Assembly (NCBI RefSeq): GCF_029910215.1 | Contig: NZ_CP110395.1 | Span: 2,480,001-2,544,000 of the forward strand | Length of the DNA: 64,000 nucleotides | From: Paraburkholderia sp. D15 | GTDB taxonomy: Bacteria; Pseudomonadota; Gammaproteobacteria; Burkholderiales; Burkholderiaceae | Direction: 5' to 3' | Shown: positions 48,666-57,436 of the stretch, one piece after another | Layout: each line of letters starts with the position of its first letter | How positions within the stretch are numbered: position 1 is the first letter of the stretch | Notes under the pieces: model-generated | What the model was told of the DNA's origin: nothing | The model's input: the letters and a program-made list of their open reading frames with translations, nothing else | The model's database searches: none | Position numbers and translations under genes: made by a program

Positions 48666-49037
48666 ATGAACCCGATTTCCCTCTTCTGTATCCTCGCGGG
48701 CGTGACGTTGAACGCCTGCGCGCAGTTGCTGCTCAAAGCCGGAACGAATGCCGTTGGACACTTCGAATTCACCCGTGCGAACATCCTGCCCATCGGTTTC
48801 CGGATCGCGACGCAGCCGCCGATCATCGCCGGGCTGGCCTGCTATGTGATCAGCCTGGTCGTGTGGATCATCGGGCTGTCGCGGGTGGATGTGTCGATCG
48901 CCTATCCGATGCTGTCGCTCGGCTACGTCGTCAATGCGTTCGCGGCGTGGTATCTGTTCGGCGAAGTGCTGTCGGTGCAGAAGCTGATCGGCATCGGCGT
49001 GATCTTGATCGGCGTGCTGATCCTCGCGCGCAGCTAG
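48666..49037 (+). CDS. Small EamA/ArnE-like membrane transporter
   Basis: A 123-residue four-TM protein of the EamA/SMR type: NPISLFCILAGVTLNACAQL, then LLKAGTNAVGHF, a GLACYVISLVVWIIGLSRVD segment and a last helix LIGIGVILIGVLILARS. Its context between arnT and arnB suggests an ArnE/ArnF-type flippase for undecaprenyl-phosphate-aminoarabinose. E. coli uses an ArnE-ArnF pair and only one such gene is seen here, so it may act as a homodimer. Confidence 0.8.
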   Translation: MNPISLFCILAGVTLNACAQLLLKAGTNAVGHFEFTRANILPIGFRIATQPPIIAGLACYVISLVVWIIGLSRVDVSIAYPMLSLGYVVNAFAAWYLFGEVLSVQKLIGIGVILIGVLILARS

Positions 49038-49045
49038 GTTCTGGC

Positions 49046-49068
49046 GCCCGGCAGCCGTGCTGCCGGGC
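49046..49068 (+). terminator. Possible terminator after the arnT unit
   Basis: A 9-bp stem, GCCCGGCAG (49046-49054) and CTGCCGGGC (49060-49068), with a 5-nt loop, followed by CCGGTTTATT. The T-content is modest, so it may only reduce readthrough into the arnB operon. Confidence 0.5.
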
Positions 49069-49167
49069 CCGGTTTATTACCGTTTATTGCGCGCGCCGCG
49101 AGAGCGATTCAGCGCGGCTCAGCACGGCTTAAGCTGCGGCGCGTATGCTGTGCGGTTGCGCCCTTTT

Positions 49168-49195
49168 TTGCAGTGGCCTTGGGTTTGTGCATACT
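49168..49195 (+). promoter_or_regulatory. Putative promoter of the arnB operon
   Basis: TTGCAG (49168-49173) and CATACT (49190-49195) with a 16-bp spacer, giving a start near 49203 and a leader of about 50 nt. A lone CTTAAG half-site at 49128-49133 is not enough to call a PmrA box. Confidence 0.4.
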
Positions 49196-49252
49196 TTGTG
49201 GTTTACTGCGCGCCCTTCGGCTCACCGCCTTTTCAATCGAGCAAAAGCATTC

Positions 49253-50404
49253 ATGACTCAGCCAACAGTGCCGTTCTTGCCGTTCGTCAAACCCGAGATC
49301 GATGAAGAAACGATCCAGGGCGTCGCCGACGTGCTGCGCTCCGGGTGGATCACCACCGGCCCGCAAAACCAGAAGTTCGAGGCGGCGCTCTCCGGGTTCT
49401 GCGGCGGCCGCCCGGTGCGCACGTTCAACTCCGGCACGGCGACGCTCGAGATCGGCTTGCGCATCGCCGGTGTCGGCGCGGGCGACGAGGTGATCACGAC
49501 ACCCGCGTCGTGGGTCTCGACCAGCAACGTGATCTACGAAGTCGGCGCGACGCCGGTGTTCGCCGACATCGATCCGGTCACCCGCAACATCGACCTCGAT
49601 CTGCTCGAAAAAGCGATCACGCCGCGTACCAAGGCGCTGATTCCGGTCTACCTGTCCGGCCTGCCCGTCGACATGGACCGTCTGTACGCGATCGCCCGCG
49701 CCCACAAGCTGCGCGTGATCGAGGACGCCGCCCAGGCGTTCGGCTCGACGTGGAACGGCGAGCGCATCGGCAAGCTGGGCGACATCGTGTCGTTCAGCTT
49801 CCACGCGAACAAGAATCTGACGTCGATCGAAGGCGGCGCGCTGGTGCTCAACAACGAGGAAGAAGCGGTCCTCGCGCAGAAATACCGCCTGCAAGGCATC
49901 ACCCGCACCGGCTTCGACGGCATGGACTGCGACCTGCTGGGCGGCAAGTACAACCTGACCGACGTCGCGGCGCGCGTCGGCCTCGGCCAGCTGGCGCACA
50001 TCGAGCGTTTCACCGCGCAGCGCCGCCAACTGGCACGCGCCTACTTCGACGGCTTCGCGCGCGGCGCCGCGCGCGAGCTGGGTTTGGGCCTGCCGCTTGC
50101 GGACTTCGAGAACAGCAACTGGCACATGTATCTGGTCACGCTGCCGCTCGAACGCCTGTCGATCGACCGCGCGACCTTCATGGGCGAACTGAAGGAGCGC
50201 GGCATCGGCTCGGGTGTGCACTATCCGGCGATCCATCTGTTTTCGCTGTACAAGGCGCGCGGTTTCCGGGAAGGCATGTTCCCGCACGCCGAGCGCTACG
50301 GCGCGAGCACCGTCACGCTGCCGCTCTTCACGCAGATGAACGAAGGCGACGTGGCGCGGGTCTGCCGCGCGGTCAATGAAATTTGCGAACAATACGGAAA
50401 ATAA
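49253..50404 (+). CDS. arnB: UDP-4-amino-4-deoxy-L-arabinose aminotransferase ArnB
   Basis: A 383-residue PLP enzyme of the DegT/DnrJ family that aminates the UDP-4-keto-pentose. It has FLPFVKPEIDEETIQGVADV, the Gly-rich FNSGTATLEIGLRIAGVGAG, VIEDAAQAFGSTWNGERIG and the PLP lysine in FHANKNLTSIEGGALVLNN. The ATG at 49253 is the family start. It opens a tight run of five arn genes with 6-bp gaps or 4-bp overlaps through arnA, and arnD only 9 bp further on. Confidence 0.94.
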   Translation: MTQPTVPFLPFVKPEIDEETIQGVADVLRSGWITTGPQNQKFEAALSGFCGGRPVRTFNSGTATLEIGLRIAGVGAGDEVITTPASWVSTSNVIYEVGATPVFADIDPVTRNIDLDLLEKAITPRTKALIPVYLSGLPVDMDRLYAIARAHKLRVIEDAAQAFGSTWNGERIGKLGDIVSFSFHANKNLTSIEGGALVLNNEEEAVLAQKYRLQGITRTGFDGMDCDLLGGKYNLTDVAARVGLGQLAHIERFTAQRRQLARAYFDGFARGAARELGLGLPLADFENSNWHMYLVTLPLERLSIDRATFMGELKERGIGSGVHYPAIHLFSLYKARGFREGMFPHAERYGASTVTLPLFTQMNEGDVARVCRAVNEICEQYGK

Positions 50405-50410
50405 GCGGAA

Positions 50411-51454
50411 ATGATTTATTCGGAACATCGCGCTGTCGCACCGGAAGTATCGATCATCATCCCGGTGTACAACGAGGAAGCCGGGCTGGCCGCGCTGTTC
50501 GCGCGCCTGTATCCGGCGCTCGACGCGCTCGGCACCGGTTATGAAGTGATCTTCATCAACGACGGCAGCCGCGACAAATCCGCCGCGCTGCTCGCCGAGC
50601 AGTTCCGCGCGCGGCCCGACACGACCCGCGTGATCCTGCTGAACGGCAACTACGGCCAGCATATGGCGATCCTCGCGGGCTTCGAGCAATCGCGCGGCGA
50701 GATCGTCATCACGCTCGACGCCGACCTGCAGAATCCGCCGGAAGAAATCGGCAAGCTGGTCGCGAAGATGCGCGAAGGCTACGACTACGTCGGCACGATC
50801 CGCCTGCAACGCCAGGACAGCCTGTTCCGGCGCAAGGCGTCGCGCGCGATGAACCGTCTGCGCGAGCGCATCACCCGCATCAAGATGACCGACCAGGGCT
50901 GCATGCTGCGCGCGTACAGCCGGCACATCATCGACACCATCAACCGGTGCGGCGAAATCAACACGTTCATTCCGGCGCTCGCGTACACGTTCGCGCAGAA
51001 CCCGGTCGAAATCGAAGTCGCGCACGAGGAGCGTTTCGCCGGCGAATCGAAGTACTCGCTGTATTCGCTGATCCGTCTGAACTTCGACCTCGTCACCGGC
51101 TTCTCGGTGGTGCCGCTGCAGTGGCTGTCGTTCATCGGCGTGATCCTGTCGCTCGGCTCCGCGGCGCTGTTCGTGCTGCTGCTGATTCGCCGCTTCATCA
51201 TCGGCGCGGAAGTGCAAGGCGTGTTCACGCTGTTCGCCGTGATCTTCTTCCTGCTCGGCGTGATCATCTTCGCGCTCGGGCTGCTCGGCGAGTACATCGG
51301 CCGGATCTATCAGCAGGTGCGCGCACGGCCGCGCTATCTGGTGCAGACCATCCTCGAACAGCGCGACGGCGCCGCCGTGAGCGAAGCGCCGCGTCAGGCG
51401 GTCGTGCAGGCGGTGCAGGCCGCGCCGCTGGTCGATCAGGGGCCGACGCCATGA
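50411..51454 (+). CDS. arnC: Undecaprenyl-phosphate 4-deoxy-4-formamido-L-arabinose transferase ArnC
   Basis: A 347-residue GT2 enzyme that loads the formamido sugar onto undecaprenyl phosphate at the inner membrane. GT-A signatures are VSIIIPVYNEEAGLAALF and ITLDADLQNPPEEIGKL (DxD). Two C-terminal TM helices (FIGVILSLGSAALFVLLLI and LFAVIFFLLGVIIFALGL) anchor it. It starts 6 bp after arnB and its stop overlaps the next start by 4 bp (ATGA). Confidence 0.94.
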   Translation: MIYSEHRAVAPEVSIIIPVYNEEAGLAALFARLYPALDALGTGYEVIFINDGSRDKSAALLAEQFRARPDTTRVILLNGNYGQHMAILAGFEQSRGEIVITLDADLQNPPEEIGKLVAKMREGYDYVGTIRLQRQDSLFRRKASRAMNRLRERITRIKMTDQGCMLRAYSRHIIDTINRCGEINTFIPALAYTFAQNPVEIEVAHEERFAGESKYSLYSLIRLNFDLVTGFSVVPLQWLSFIGVILSLGSAALFVLLLIRRFIIGAEVQGVFTLFAVIFFLLGVIIFALGLLGEYIGRIYQQVRARPRYLVQTILEQRDGAAVSEAPRQAVVQAVQAAPLVDQGPTP

Positions 51455-52386
51455 AGCCGCGCGCCGTCGTATTCGCGTATCACAACGTCGGCGTGCGCTG
51501 CCTGCAGGTGCTGCTCGCGCGCGGCGTCGAGGTGGCGCTGGTCGTCACGCACGAAGACAATCCGAGCGAGAACATCTGGTTCGGCAGCGTCGCCTCGGTC
51601 GCGGCCGAGCACGGCATTCCGGTGGTCACGCCGGCCGATCCGAAGAGCGCCGAACTACGCGCCGCCGTGAGCGCCGCACGGCCCGACTTCATCTTCTCGT
51701 TCTACTACCGCCACATGCTGCCGGTCGACCTGCTGGCGCTCGCCGCGCGGGGCGCGTACAACATGCACGGCTCGCTGCTGCCGAAGTACCGCGGCCGGGT
51801 GCCCACCAACTGGGCGGTCATCCACGGCGAAACCGAAACCGGCGCGACGCTGCACGAAATGGCCGCCAGGCCCGACGCGGGCGCGATCATCGCGCAGACG
51901 CCGGTGCCGATCCTGCCCGACGACACCGCCGCACAGGTATTCGACAAGGTCACGGTCGCCGCCGAGCAGACGCTGTGGCGCGTATTGCCGGCCCTGCTGG
52001 CGGGCGAGGCGCCGCATCTGCCGAACGACCTCGCGCACGGCAGCTATTACGGTGGCCGCAAACCGGAAGACGGGCGCATCGACTGGACGCAACCCGCGCA
52101 GCAGGTTTACAACCTGATCCGCGCGGTTGCGCCGCCCTATCCCGGCGCCTTCACCGATCTCGACGGACGCCGTTTCATCGTCGCGCGCGCGCGTCTGGCC
52201 GCGCCTGGCGCGCTCCGCTCGGATTTGCCCCCGGGCCTGCACGTAAGCGATAATGGCGTTTTCGCGATTTGCGGCGACGGTCGCGCGATCACCATCCACG
52301 AATTGCGGCACCAGCACGACGGCAGCGAGACTGCCATCGCCCCGGCCGAATTCGCCCAGCTCATCCAAACTTCCCGTCATCAATGA
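51451..52386 (+). CDS. arnA: UDP-L-Ara4N formyltransferase (stand-alone ArnA N-terminal domain)
   Basis: A 311-residue formyltransferase that uses 10-formyl-tetrahydrofolate to formylate UDP-L-Ara4N. The catalytic region has [20 protein letters not shown] (the N-x-H pair) and [19 protein letters not shown] (the Asp). In E. coli this is the N-terminal half of a bifunctional ArnA; here it is a separate gene. The ATG at 51451 overlaps the arnC stop, and its own stop overlaps the decarboxylase start by 4 bp. Confidence 0.92.
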   Translation: MKPRAVVFAYHNVGVRCLQVLLARGVEVALVVTHEDNPSENIWFGSVASVAAEHGIPVVTPADPKSAELRAAVSAARPDFIFSFYYRHMLPVDLLALAARGAYNMHGSLLPKYRGRVPTNWAVIHGETETGATLHEMAARPDAGAIIAQTPVPILPDDTAAQVFDKVTVAAEQTLWRVLPALLAGEAPHLPNDLAHGSYYGGRKPEDGRIDWTQPAQQVYNLIRAVAPPYPGAFTDLDGRRFIVARARLAAPGALRSDLPPGLHVSDNGVFAICGDGRAITIHELRHQHDGSETAIAPAEFAQLIQTSRHQ

Positions 52387-53429
52387 AAAAAGTCCTGATT
52401 CTGGGTGTGAACGGCTTCATCGGCCATCACCTGTCCAAACGCATTCTCGAAACGACCGACTGGGAAGTCTTCGGGATGGACATGCAGACCGAACGTCTGG
52501 GCGACCTCGTCAATCACGAGCGGATGCACTTCTTCGAAGGCGACATCACGATCAACAAGGAGTGGGTCGAATATCACATCAAGAAGTGCGATGTGATCCT
52601 CCCGCTGGTCGCGATCGCCACGCCCGCCACGTACGTGAAGCAGCCGCTGCGCGTGTTCGAACTCGACTTCGAGGCGAACCTGCCGATCGTCCGCTCGGCC
52701 GTCAAGTACGGCAAGCATCTGGTGTTTCCGTCGACCTCCGAGGTCTACGGCATGTGCACCGACGAGCAGTTCGATCCGGAAGAATCGCAACTGTCGTACG
52801 GCCCGATCAACAAGCCGCGCTGGATCTACGCGTGCTCGAAGCAGTTGATGGACCGCGTGATCTGGGGTTACGGCATGGAAGGCCTGAACTTCACGCTGTT
52901 CCGTCCGTTCAACTGGATCGGCCCGGGCCTCGATTCGATCTACACGCCGAAGGAAGGCAGCTCGCGCGTGGTCACGCAGTTCCTCGGCCACATCGTGCGC
53001 GGCGAGAACATCAGCCTCGTGGACGGCGGCGCGCAGAAGCGCGCGTTCACCGACATCGACGACGGCATCGGCGCGCTGATGAAGATCATCGAGAACAAGG
53101 ACGGCGTCGCCACCGGCAAGATCTACAACATCGGCAACCCGACCAACAACTTCTCGGTGCGCGAGCTCGCGCACAAGATGCTGGCGCTGGCCGCCGAATT
53201 CCCGGAATACGCGGAAACGGCCAAGCAGGTGCAACTGGTCGAAACCTCGTCGGGCGCTTACTACGGCAACGGCTACCAGGACGTGCAGAACCGCGTGCCG
53301 AAGATCGACAACACGATGCAGGAACTCGGCTGGGCACCGAAGTCGACGTTCGACGAAGCCCTGCGCAAGATTTTCGAAGCGTATCGCGGCCATGTCGGCG
53401 AAGCGCGCGCGCTGGTCGAACAGCAATAA
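52383..53429 (+). CDS. UDP-glucuronic acid oxidative decarboxylase (stand-alone ArnA C-terminal domain)
   Basis: A 348-residue SDR enzyme that oxidises and decarboxylates UDP-glucuronate to the UDP-4-keto-pentose, the first committed step of the pathway. The NAD motif is [18 protein letters not shown], the active site has PSTSEVYG and the Y-x-x-x-K set [14 protein letters not shown], and [13 protein letters not shown] is typical of ArnA. Stand-alone formyltransferase and decarboxylase genes replace the fused ArnA of enterobacteria, as is known in Burkholderia cenocepacia. Confidence 0.93.
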   Translation: MKKVLILGVNGFIGHHLSKRILETTDWEVFGMDMQTERLGDLVNHERMHFFEGDITINKEWVEYHIKKCDVILPLVAIATPATYVKQPLRVFELDFEANLPIVRSAVKYGKHLVFPSTSEVYGMCTDEQFDPEESQLSYGPINKPRWIYACSKQLMDRVIWGYGMEGLNFTLFRPFNWIGPGLDSIYTPKEGSSRVVTQFLGHIVRGENISLVDGGAQKRAFTDIDDGIGALMKIIENKDGVATGKIYNIGNPTNNFSVRELAHKMLALAAEFPEYAETAKQVQLVETSSGAYYGNGYQDVQNRVPKIDNTMQELGWAPKSTFDEALRKIFEAYRGHVGEARALVEQQ

Positions 53430-53438
53430 GGGCGGATC

Positions 53439-54332
53439 TTGGCCCGTATCGTCCTGAAGATCGATGTCGACACGCTGCGCGGTACCCGCGAAGGCGTGCC
53501 GAACCTCGCGCGTATCTTCGACCGCTTCAAGGCGCGCGCCACCTTCCTGTTCAGCCTCGGTCCCGACCACACCGGTTGGGCGATGCGCCGCGTGTTGCGG
53601 CCGGGGTTTTTGCAGAAGGTGTCGCGCACGTCGGTGGTCGAGCACTACGGCGTCAAGCAGTTGATGTACGGCGTGCTGCTGCCCGGCCCGGACATCGGCG
53701 CGAAGGCCGCGGCGGAAATGCGCGCGATCCACGAAGCCGGTTTCGAGTGCGGTATCCATACGTGGGACCACGTGTACTGGCAGGACAACGTGCGCACGAA
53801 AGACCGCGCCTGGACCGCCGCGCAGATGGGTCGTAGTCACGCCCGTTTCGTCGAGATCTTCGGCGCGCCGCCGGTCACGCACGGCGCGGCCGGCTGGCAG
53901 ATGAACGGGCATGCGTTCGAGCAGATCGACGCTTGGGGCATGCACTACGCGTCCGACGGACGGGGGCATTCGCCGTATCTGCCGGTGGTCGACGGCAAGA
54001 CCCTGGCGCACGTGCAGATGCCCACCACGCTGCCCACGCTCGACGAAGTGCTCGGCGTGGACGGCGTCGATCTGCACAACGTCGCCGCGTGGATGCTCAA
54101 GCGCACCGAAAACAATCCGCACGACCAGGTCTTCACGCTGCACGCGGAACTCGAAGGGCAAAAGCTCGCGCCGATCTTCGAACAACTGCTGGACGGCTGG
54201 CGCGCGCAGGGGCACAGCTTCGCGACCATGGGCGATTACTACGCCACGCTGGACCGCGACACGCTGCCATCGTACCCTGTTACGTGGGGCGAAATTTCTG
54301 GCCGCTCCGGCGAGTTGATCGTCCAGCCCTGA
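53439..54332 (+). CDS. arnD: 4-deoxy-4-formamido-L-arabinose-phosphoundecaprenol deformylase ArnD
   Basis: A 297-residue NodB-type polysaccharide deacetylase. KIDVDTLRGTREGVPNLARI supplies the first metal-binding Asp motif, then HTWDHVYWQDN and VTHGAAGWQMNGHAFEQ are the other conserved parts. It removes the formyl group from the lipid-linked sugar before ArnT acts. It begins with a TTG (53439) 9 bp after the decarboxylase; AAGGG lies 6-7 nt before it. It is the last gene of the arn operon. Confidence 0.92.
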   Translation: MARIVLKIDVDTLRGTREGVPNLARIFDRFKARATFLFSLGPDHTGWAMRRVLRPGFLQKVSRTSVVEHYGVKQLMYGVLLPGPDIGAKAAAEMRAIHEAGFECGIHTWDHVYWQDNVRTKDRAWTAAQMGRSHARFVEIFGAPPVTHGAAGWQMNGHAFEQIDAWGMHYASDGRGHSPYLPVVDGKTLAHVQMPTTLPTLDEVLGVDGVDLHNVAAWMLKRTENNPHDQVFTLHAELEGQKLAPIFEQLLDGWRAQGHSFATMGDYYATLDRDTLPSYPVTWGEISGRSGELIVQP

Positions 54333-54511
54333 GCTGGGCCGCGAGCCGCGGCGGCCAGCGGCCGGTAATCGACGGCCGGCGGCAAGCCGAACCGTCTCGC
54401 CCTTCCGGCCGTCAGCGCGAGAACCCGCCGCGCCGGCCTCCTCCCCACGCATCGATGCCAGGCCGCGCCGCGACAGCCACGCGAGCGCGGCCATAACAAC
54501 CGGAGAACCTC

Positions 54512-54973
54512 GTGCCCATCGCAGTCGATCAACCCATCCCCGACTTCACCGCCTCCGCTACCGGCGGCGAGATCACGCTCTCCAAGCTGCGGGGCAAGAA
54601 GGTGGTGGTGTATTTCTATCCGAAGGACAACACGCCCGGCTGCACGACCGAAGGTCTGCAGTTCCGCGACCTGTATCCGAAGTTCAAAAAGGCCGGCGCG
54701 GAGATCGTCGGCGTGTCGCGCGACAGCCTGCGTTCGCATGACAATTTCAAGGCCAAACTCGAATTGCCGTTCCCGCTGATCTCCGATCCGGAGGAAACGC
54801 TGTGCGCGCTGTTCGGTGTCATGAAATTGAAGAAAATGTATGGCAAGGAAGTACGTGGAATCGAACGCTCCACGTTCCTCATCGACGCCGAAGGTGTGCT
54901 TCGCCAGGAGTGGCGCGGCGTGAAAGTACCGGGTCACGTCGACGACATTCTGGAGGCTGTACAAGCGCTTTGA
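54512..54973 (+). CDS. bcp: Peroxiredoxin Bcp (thiol peroxidase, atypical/1-Cys type)
   Basis: A 153-residue thioredoxin-fold peroxidase that reduces H2O2 and organic peroxides. The peroxidatic Cys is in KDNTPGCTTEGLQFRDLYPK (the PxxxT/SxxC type). The resolving Cys found five residues later in E. coli BCP (C50) is absent, so it may act by a 1-Cys route. A GTG start at 54512 with GGAGA 6 nt upstream is clear. A terminator-like hairpin stands 150-185 bp downstream. Confidence 0.93.
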   Translation: MPIAVDQPIPDFTASATGGEITLSKLRGKKVVVYFYPKDNTPGCTTEGLQFRDLYPKFKKAGAEIVGVSRDSLRSHDNFKAKLELPFPLISDPEETLCALFGVMKLKKMYGKEVRGIERSTFLIDAEGVLRQEWRGVKVPGHVDDILEAVQAL

Positions 54974-55050
54974 GGCGCGCTATATTGGGCCGCAATGAGT
55001 GCCTGTCCACCCCAAATTTTTCGCCGCTGCGCCAGACTTGACGGCCGTCT

Positions 55051-55158
55051 ACCGGTATCGGTACCCACCGGTTTGACCGGTGCCGTCGGAGTCGCGAGGT
55101 GCAACGCGAGCGCTGAAAGCGAGCCGCTTGCCCCGTACGCCGGGGCGGCGGCTTTTTT
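55051..55158 (+). terminator. Intrinsic terminator region between bcp and phoH, with three ACCGGT palindromes
   Basis: A GC-rich hairpin (AGCCGC..GCCCC at 55122-55134 with GGGGC..GCGGCT at 55142-55153) runs into six T (55153-55158), a good intrinsic terminator on the plus strand. Upstream, the palindrome ACCGGT occurs three times (55051, 55067, 55076). The terminator may end the bcp transcript, or close a small RNA or an attenuated phoH leader that starts in this region. No known riboswitch class is recognised. Confidence 0.7.
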
Positions 55159-55344
55159 AATTGCGCGCGGCCGTCCGTTCACCCGGCCGGGCGCTTCCGT
55201 TAAGGAGCCGATCGAAGACAAGGCGAAACGGCATCTCTAGACCGAATGCGCGCCTCCGGGCGCAAACTGCGTGCGCACTCACTGGCACCGGCAGAATGCG
55301 ACAGGCGGCGCACGAAATGCGACCCGAATAATTCGAGGGAAACC

Positions 55345-57234
55345 ATGCCTTTGCCTACCCCCCCCAGCAAGCTCGGCAATCTCCTGCCGCCTGACGAATA
55401 CAAGGCCAAAGCCGCTACGCCGGCGCGCTCCGCCTCGAAGAAACAGGCCGCCGAAGGAGAGTCCGCCGAGTCGGCCGACTACGGCCGCGCGAATGTCGCC
55501 ACGCCGATGGCGCATGCCGCCAACGCCGCGACCACGCTGCGCCCGGTGCCGGCTTCGGCCGCGCCCGCGGCCAACGCGACAAACGCAACGCACGCCGCCG
55601 GACAACCCGCGCCGGCGCGCGCACGTAAAACGAAGCAAACCGCTGCACTGCTGCAGCCGGTTCCCACTGCCCGTCCGGCTGCCGAACCCGCTGCGCCGGC
55701 AACGCACACGCAACCCACGGCGCAACCCGTGGTTGCCCGCGCGCCGAGCGCGAAACAGGCCGATGCCGGCAAGGCCGCGGCCGTCGCGCCCGCCACGCGC
55801 GGCGCCGGCAAGAAACGCGGCGCGAGCGTCGACTCCGCCGAAACGCAGAAGCTCTTCGTGCTCGACACGAACGTGCTGATGCACGATCCGAGCTGCCTGT
55901 TCCGTTTCGAGGAACACGACGTCTATCTGCCGATGATGACGTTGGAAGAACTCGACAATCACAAGAAGGGCATGTCGGAAGTCGCGCGTAACGCCCGCCA
56001 GGTGAGCCGCACGCTCGACGCGCTGGTGGCCAACGCCGGCAATATGTCGGACGGCATCTCGCTGGCCCGCCTCGGTAGCCGCGAGGCGTCCGGACGCCTG
56101 TTCTTCCAGACCAAGCTGACCGCCATCGAGCCGGTGGAAGGTCTGCCGGAAGGCAAGGCGGACAACCAGATTCTCGGCGTCGTGCGCGCGCTGCAACGCG
56201 ACCGCACGGACCGCCAGGTCGTGCTGGTGTCGAAAGACATCAATATGCGCATCAAGGCGCATGCGCTCGGTCTGCCCGCCGAAGACTACTTCAACGACCA
56301 GGTGCTCGAAGACAGCGATCTGCTGTACTCGGGCATCCGCGCGCTGCCGCAGGATTTCTGGACGAAGCACGCGAAGGGCATGGAGAGCTGGCAGGACACC
56401 AAAACCGGCACCACGTATTACCGGGTGACGGGTCCGCTGTGCGCATCGATGCTGGTCAACGAGTTCGTCTATCTGGAGCCGCAGAACGGCGAGCCGGCGT
56501 TTCACGCGCTGGTGCGCGAGCTGAACGGCAAGACGGCGCTGCTGCAAACCTTGCGCGACTACGGTCATCACAAGAACAACGTGTGGGGCATCACCGCGCG
56601 CAATCGCGAGCAGAACTTCGCGCTGAACCTGCTGATGAATCCGGAGATCGACTTCGTCACCCTGCTCGGCCAGGCCGGCACCGGCAAGACGCTGGTCGCG
56701 CTCGCCGCCGGCCTCGCGCAGGTGCTCGACGACAAGCGCTACAACGAGATCATCGTGACGCGCGCGACGGTGCCGGTCGGCGAGGACATCGGTTTCCTGC
56801 CGGGTACGGAAGAGGAAAAGATGCAGCCGTGGATGGGCGCATTCGACGACAACCTCGAAGTCCTGCAGAAGACCGACGACGCAGCCGGCGAATGGGGCCG
56901 CGCCGCGACGCAGGAACTGATCCGTTCGCGTCTGAAGGTCAAGAGCATGAACTTCATGCGCGGCCGCACGTTCGTGGACAAGTATCTGATCATCGACGAG
57001 GCGCAGAACCTGACGCCAAAGCAGATGAAGACGCTGGTCACGCGCGCCGGTCCGGGCACGAAGATCATCTGCCTGGGCAACATCGCGCAGATCGATACGC
57101 CGTATCTGACGGAAGGCAGCTCGGGGTTGACGTACGTGGTCGATCGCTTCAAGGGCTGGGCGCACAGCGGGCACGTGACGCTGGCGCGCGGCGAACGTTC
57201 GCGACTCGCTGACTACGCGTCGGAAATTCTTTAA
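55345..57234 (+). CDS. PIN-domain PhoH family ATPase (PhoH2-like)
   Basis: A 629-residue fusion. Residues about 30-165 are an Ala/Pro/Thr-rich disordered N-terminus. A PIN nuclease domain follows (KLFVLDTNVLMHDPSCLFRF, MTLEELDNHKKGMSEVARNA). The PhoH ATPase has Walker A LLGQAGTGKTLVALAAGL, IVTRATVPVGEDIGFLPGT and the Walker B IIDEAQNLTPKQMK. PIN-PhoH proteins act as RNA helicase/nucleases in mycobacteria; the role here is inferred. The ATG at 55345 is chosen because GAGGGA lies 5 nt upstream. Confidence 0.92.
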   Translation: MPLPTPPSKLGNLLPPDEYKAKAATPARSASKKQAAEGESAESADYGRANVATPMAHAANAATTLRPVPASAAPAANATNATHAAGQPAPARARKTKQTAALLQPVPTARPAAEPAAPATHTQPTAQPVVARAPSAKQADAGKAAAVAPATRGAGKKRGASVDSAETQKLFVLDTNVLMHDPSCLFRFEEHDVYLPMMTLEELDNHKKGMSEVARNARQVSRTLDALVANAGNMSDGISLARLGSREASGRLFFQTKLTAIEPVEGLPEGKADNQILGVVRALQRDRTDRQVVLVSKDINMRIKAHALGLPAEDYFNDQVLEDSDLLYSGIRALPQDFWTKHAKGMESWQDTKTGTTYYRVTGPLCASMLVNEFVYLEPQNGEPAFHALVRELNGKTALLQTLRDYGHHKNNVWGITARNREQNFALNLLMNPEIDFVTLLGQAGTGKTLVALAAGLAQVLDDKRYNEIIVTRATVPVGEDIGFLPGTEEEKMQPWMGAFDDNLEVLQKTDDAAGEWGRAATQELIRSRLKVKSMNFMRGRTFVDKYLIIDEAQNLTPKQMKTLVTRAGPGTKIICLGNIAQIDTPYLTEGSSGLTYVVDRFKGWAHSGHVTLARGERSRLADYASEIL

Positions 57235-57260
57235 TTTTCAAACGGTTAGCATTTGATCGA

Positions 57261-57294
57261 AGCCGCCTGCGGGATGTCCCGCAGGCGGCTTTTT
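57261..57294 (+). terminator. Intrinsic terminator of the PhoH gene
   Basis: A perfect 13-bp stem, AGCCGCCTGCGGG (57261-57273) and CCCGCAGGCGGCT (57278-57290), with the loop ATGT, followed by a T-run through 57294. Confidence 0.95.
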
Positions 57295-57436
57295 CATGGG
57301 CGTCGCATACGTTGATTGCCACACTTAGCGCACGAACTTCAAGTAATTTGTCAAGAATTCTTGCCGGAGCGCGGTTTCACCAGCTACCATCCCGAAATCA
57401 TCCGCCGTTAAATGGGCGTTTACCGCCCTTGTCGTC

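Noticed and set aside
49128..49133. PmrA box upstream of arnB
   Set aside because: Only one CTTAAG half-site is present, with no properly spaced second half.
46958..54494. Several 600-700 codon frames antisense to the arn genes
   Set aside because: All are complements of strongly supported arn genes, with typical shadow composition.
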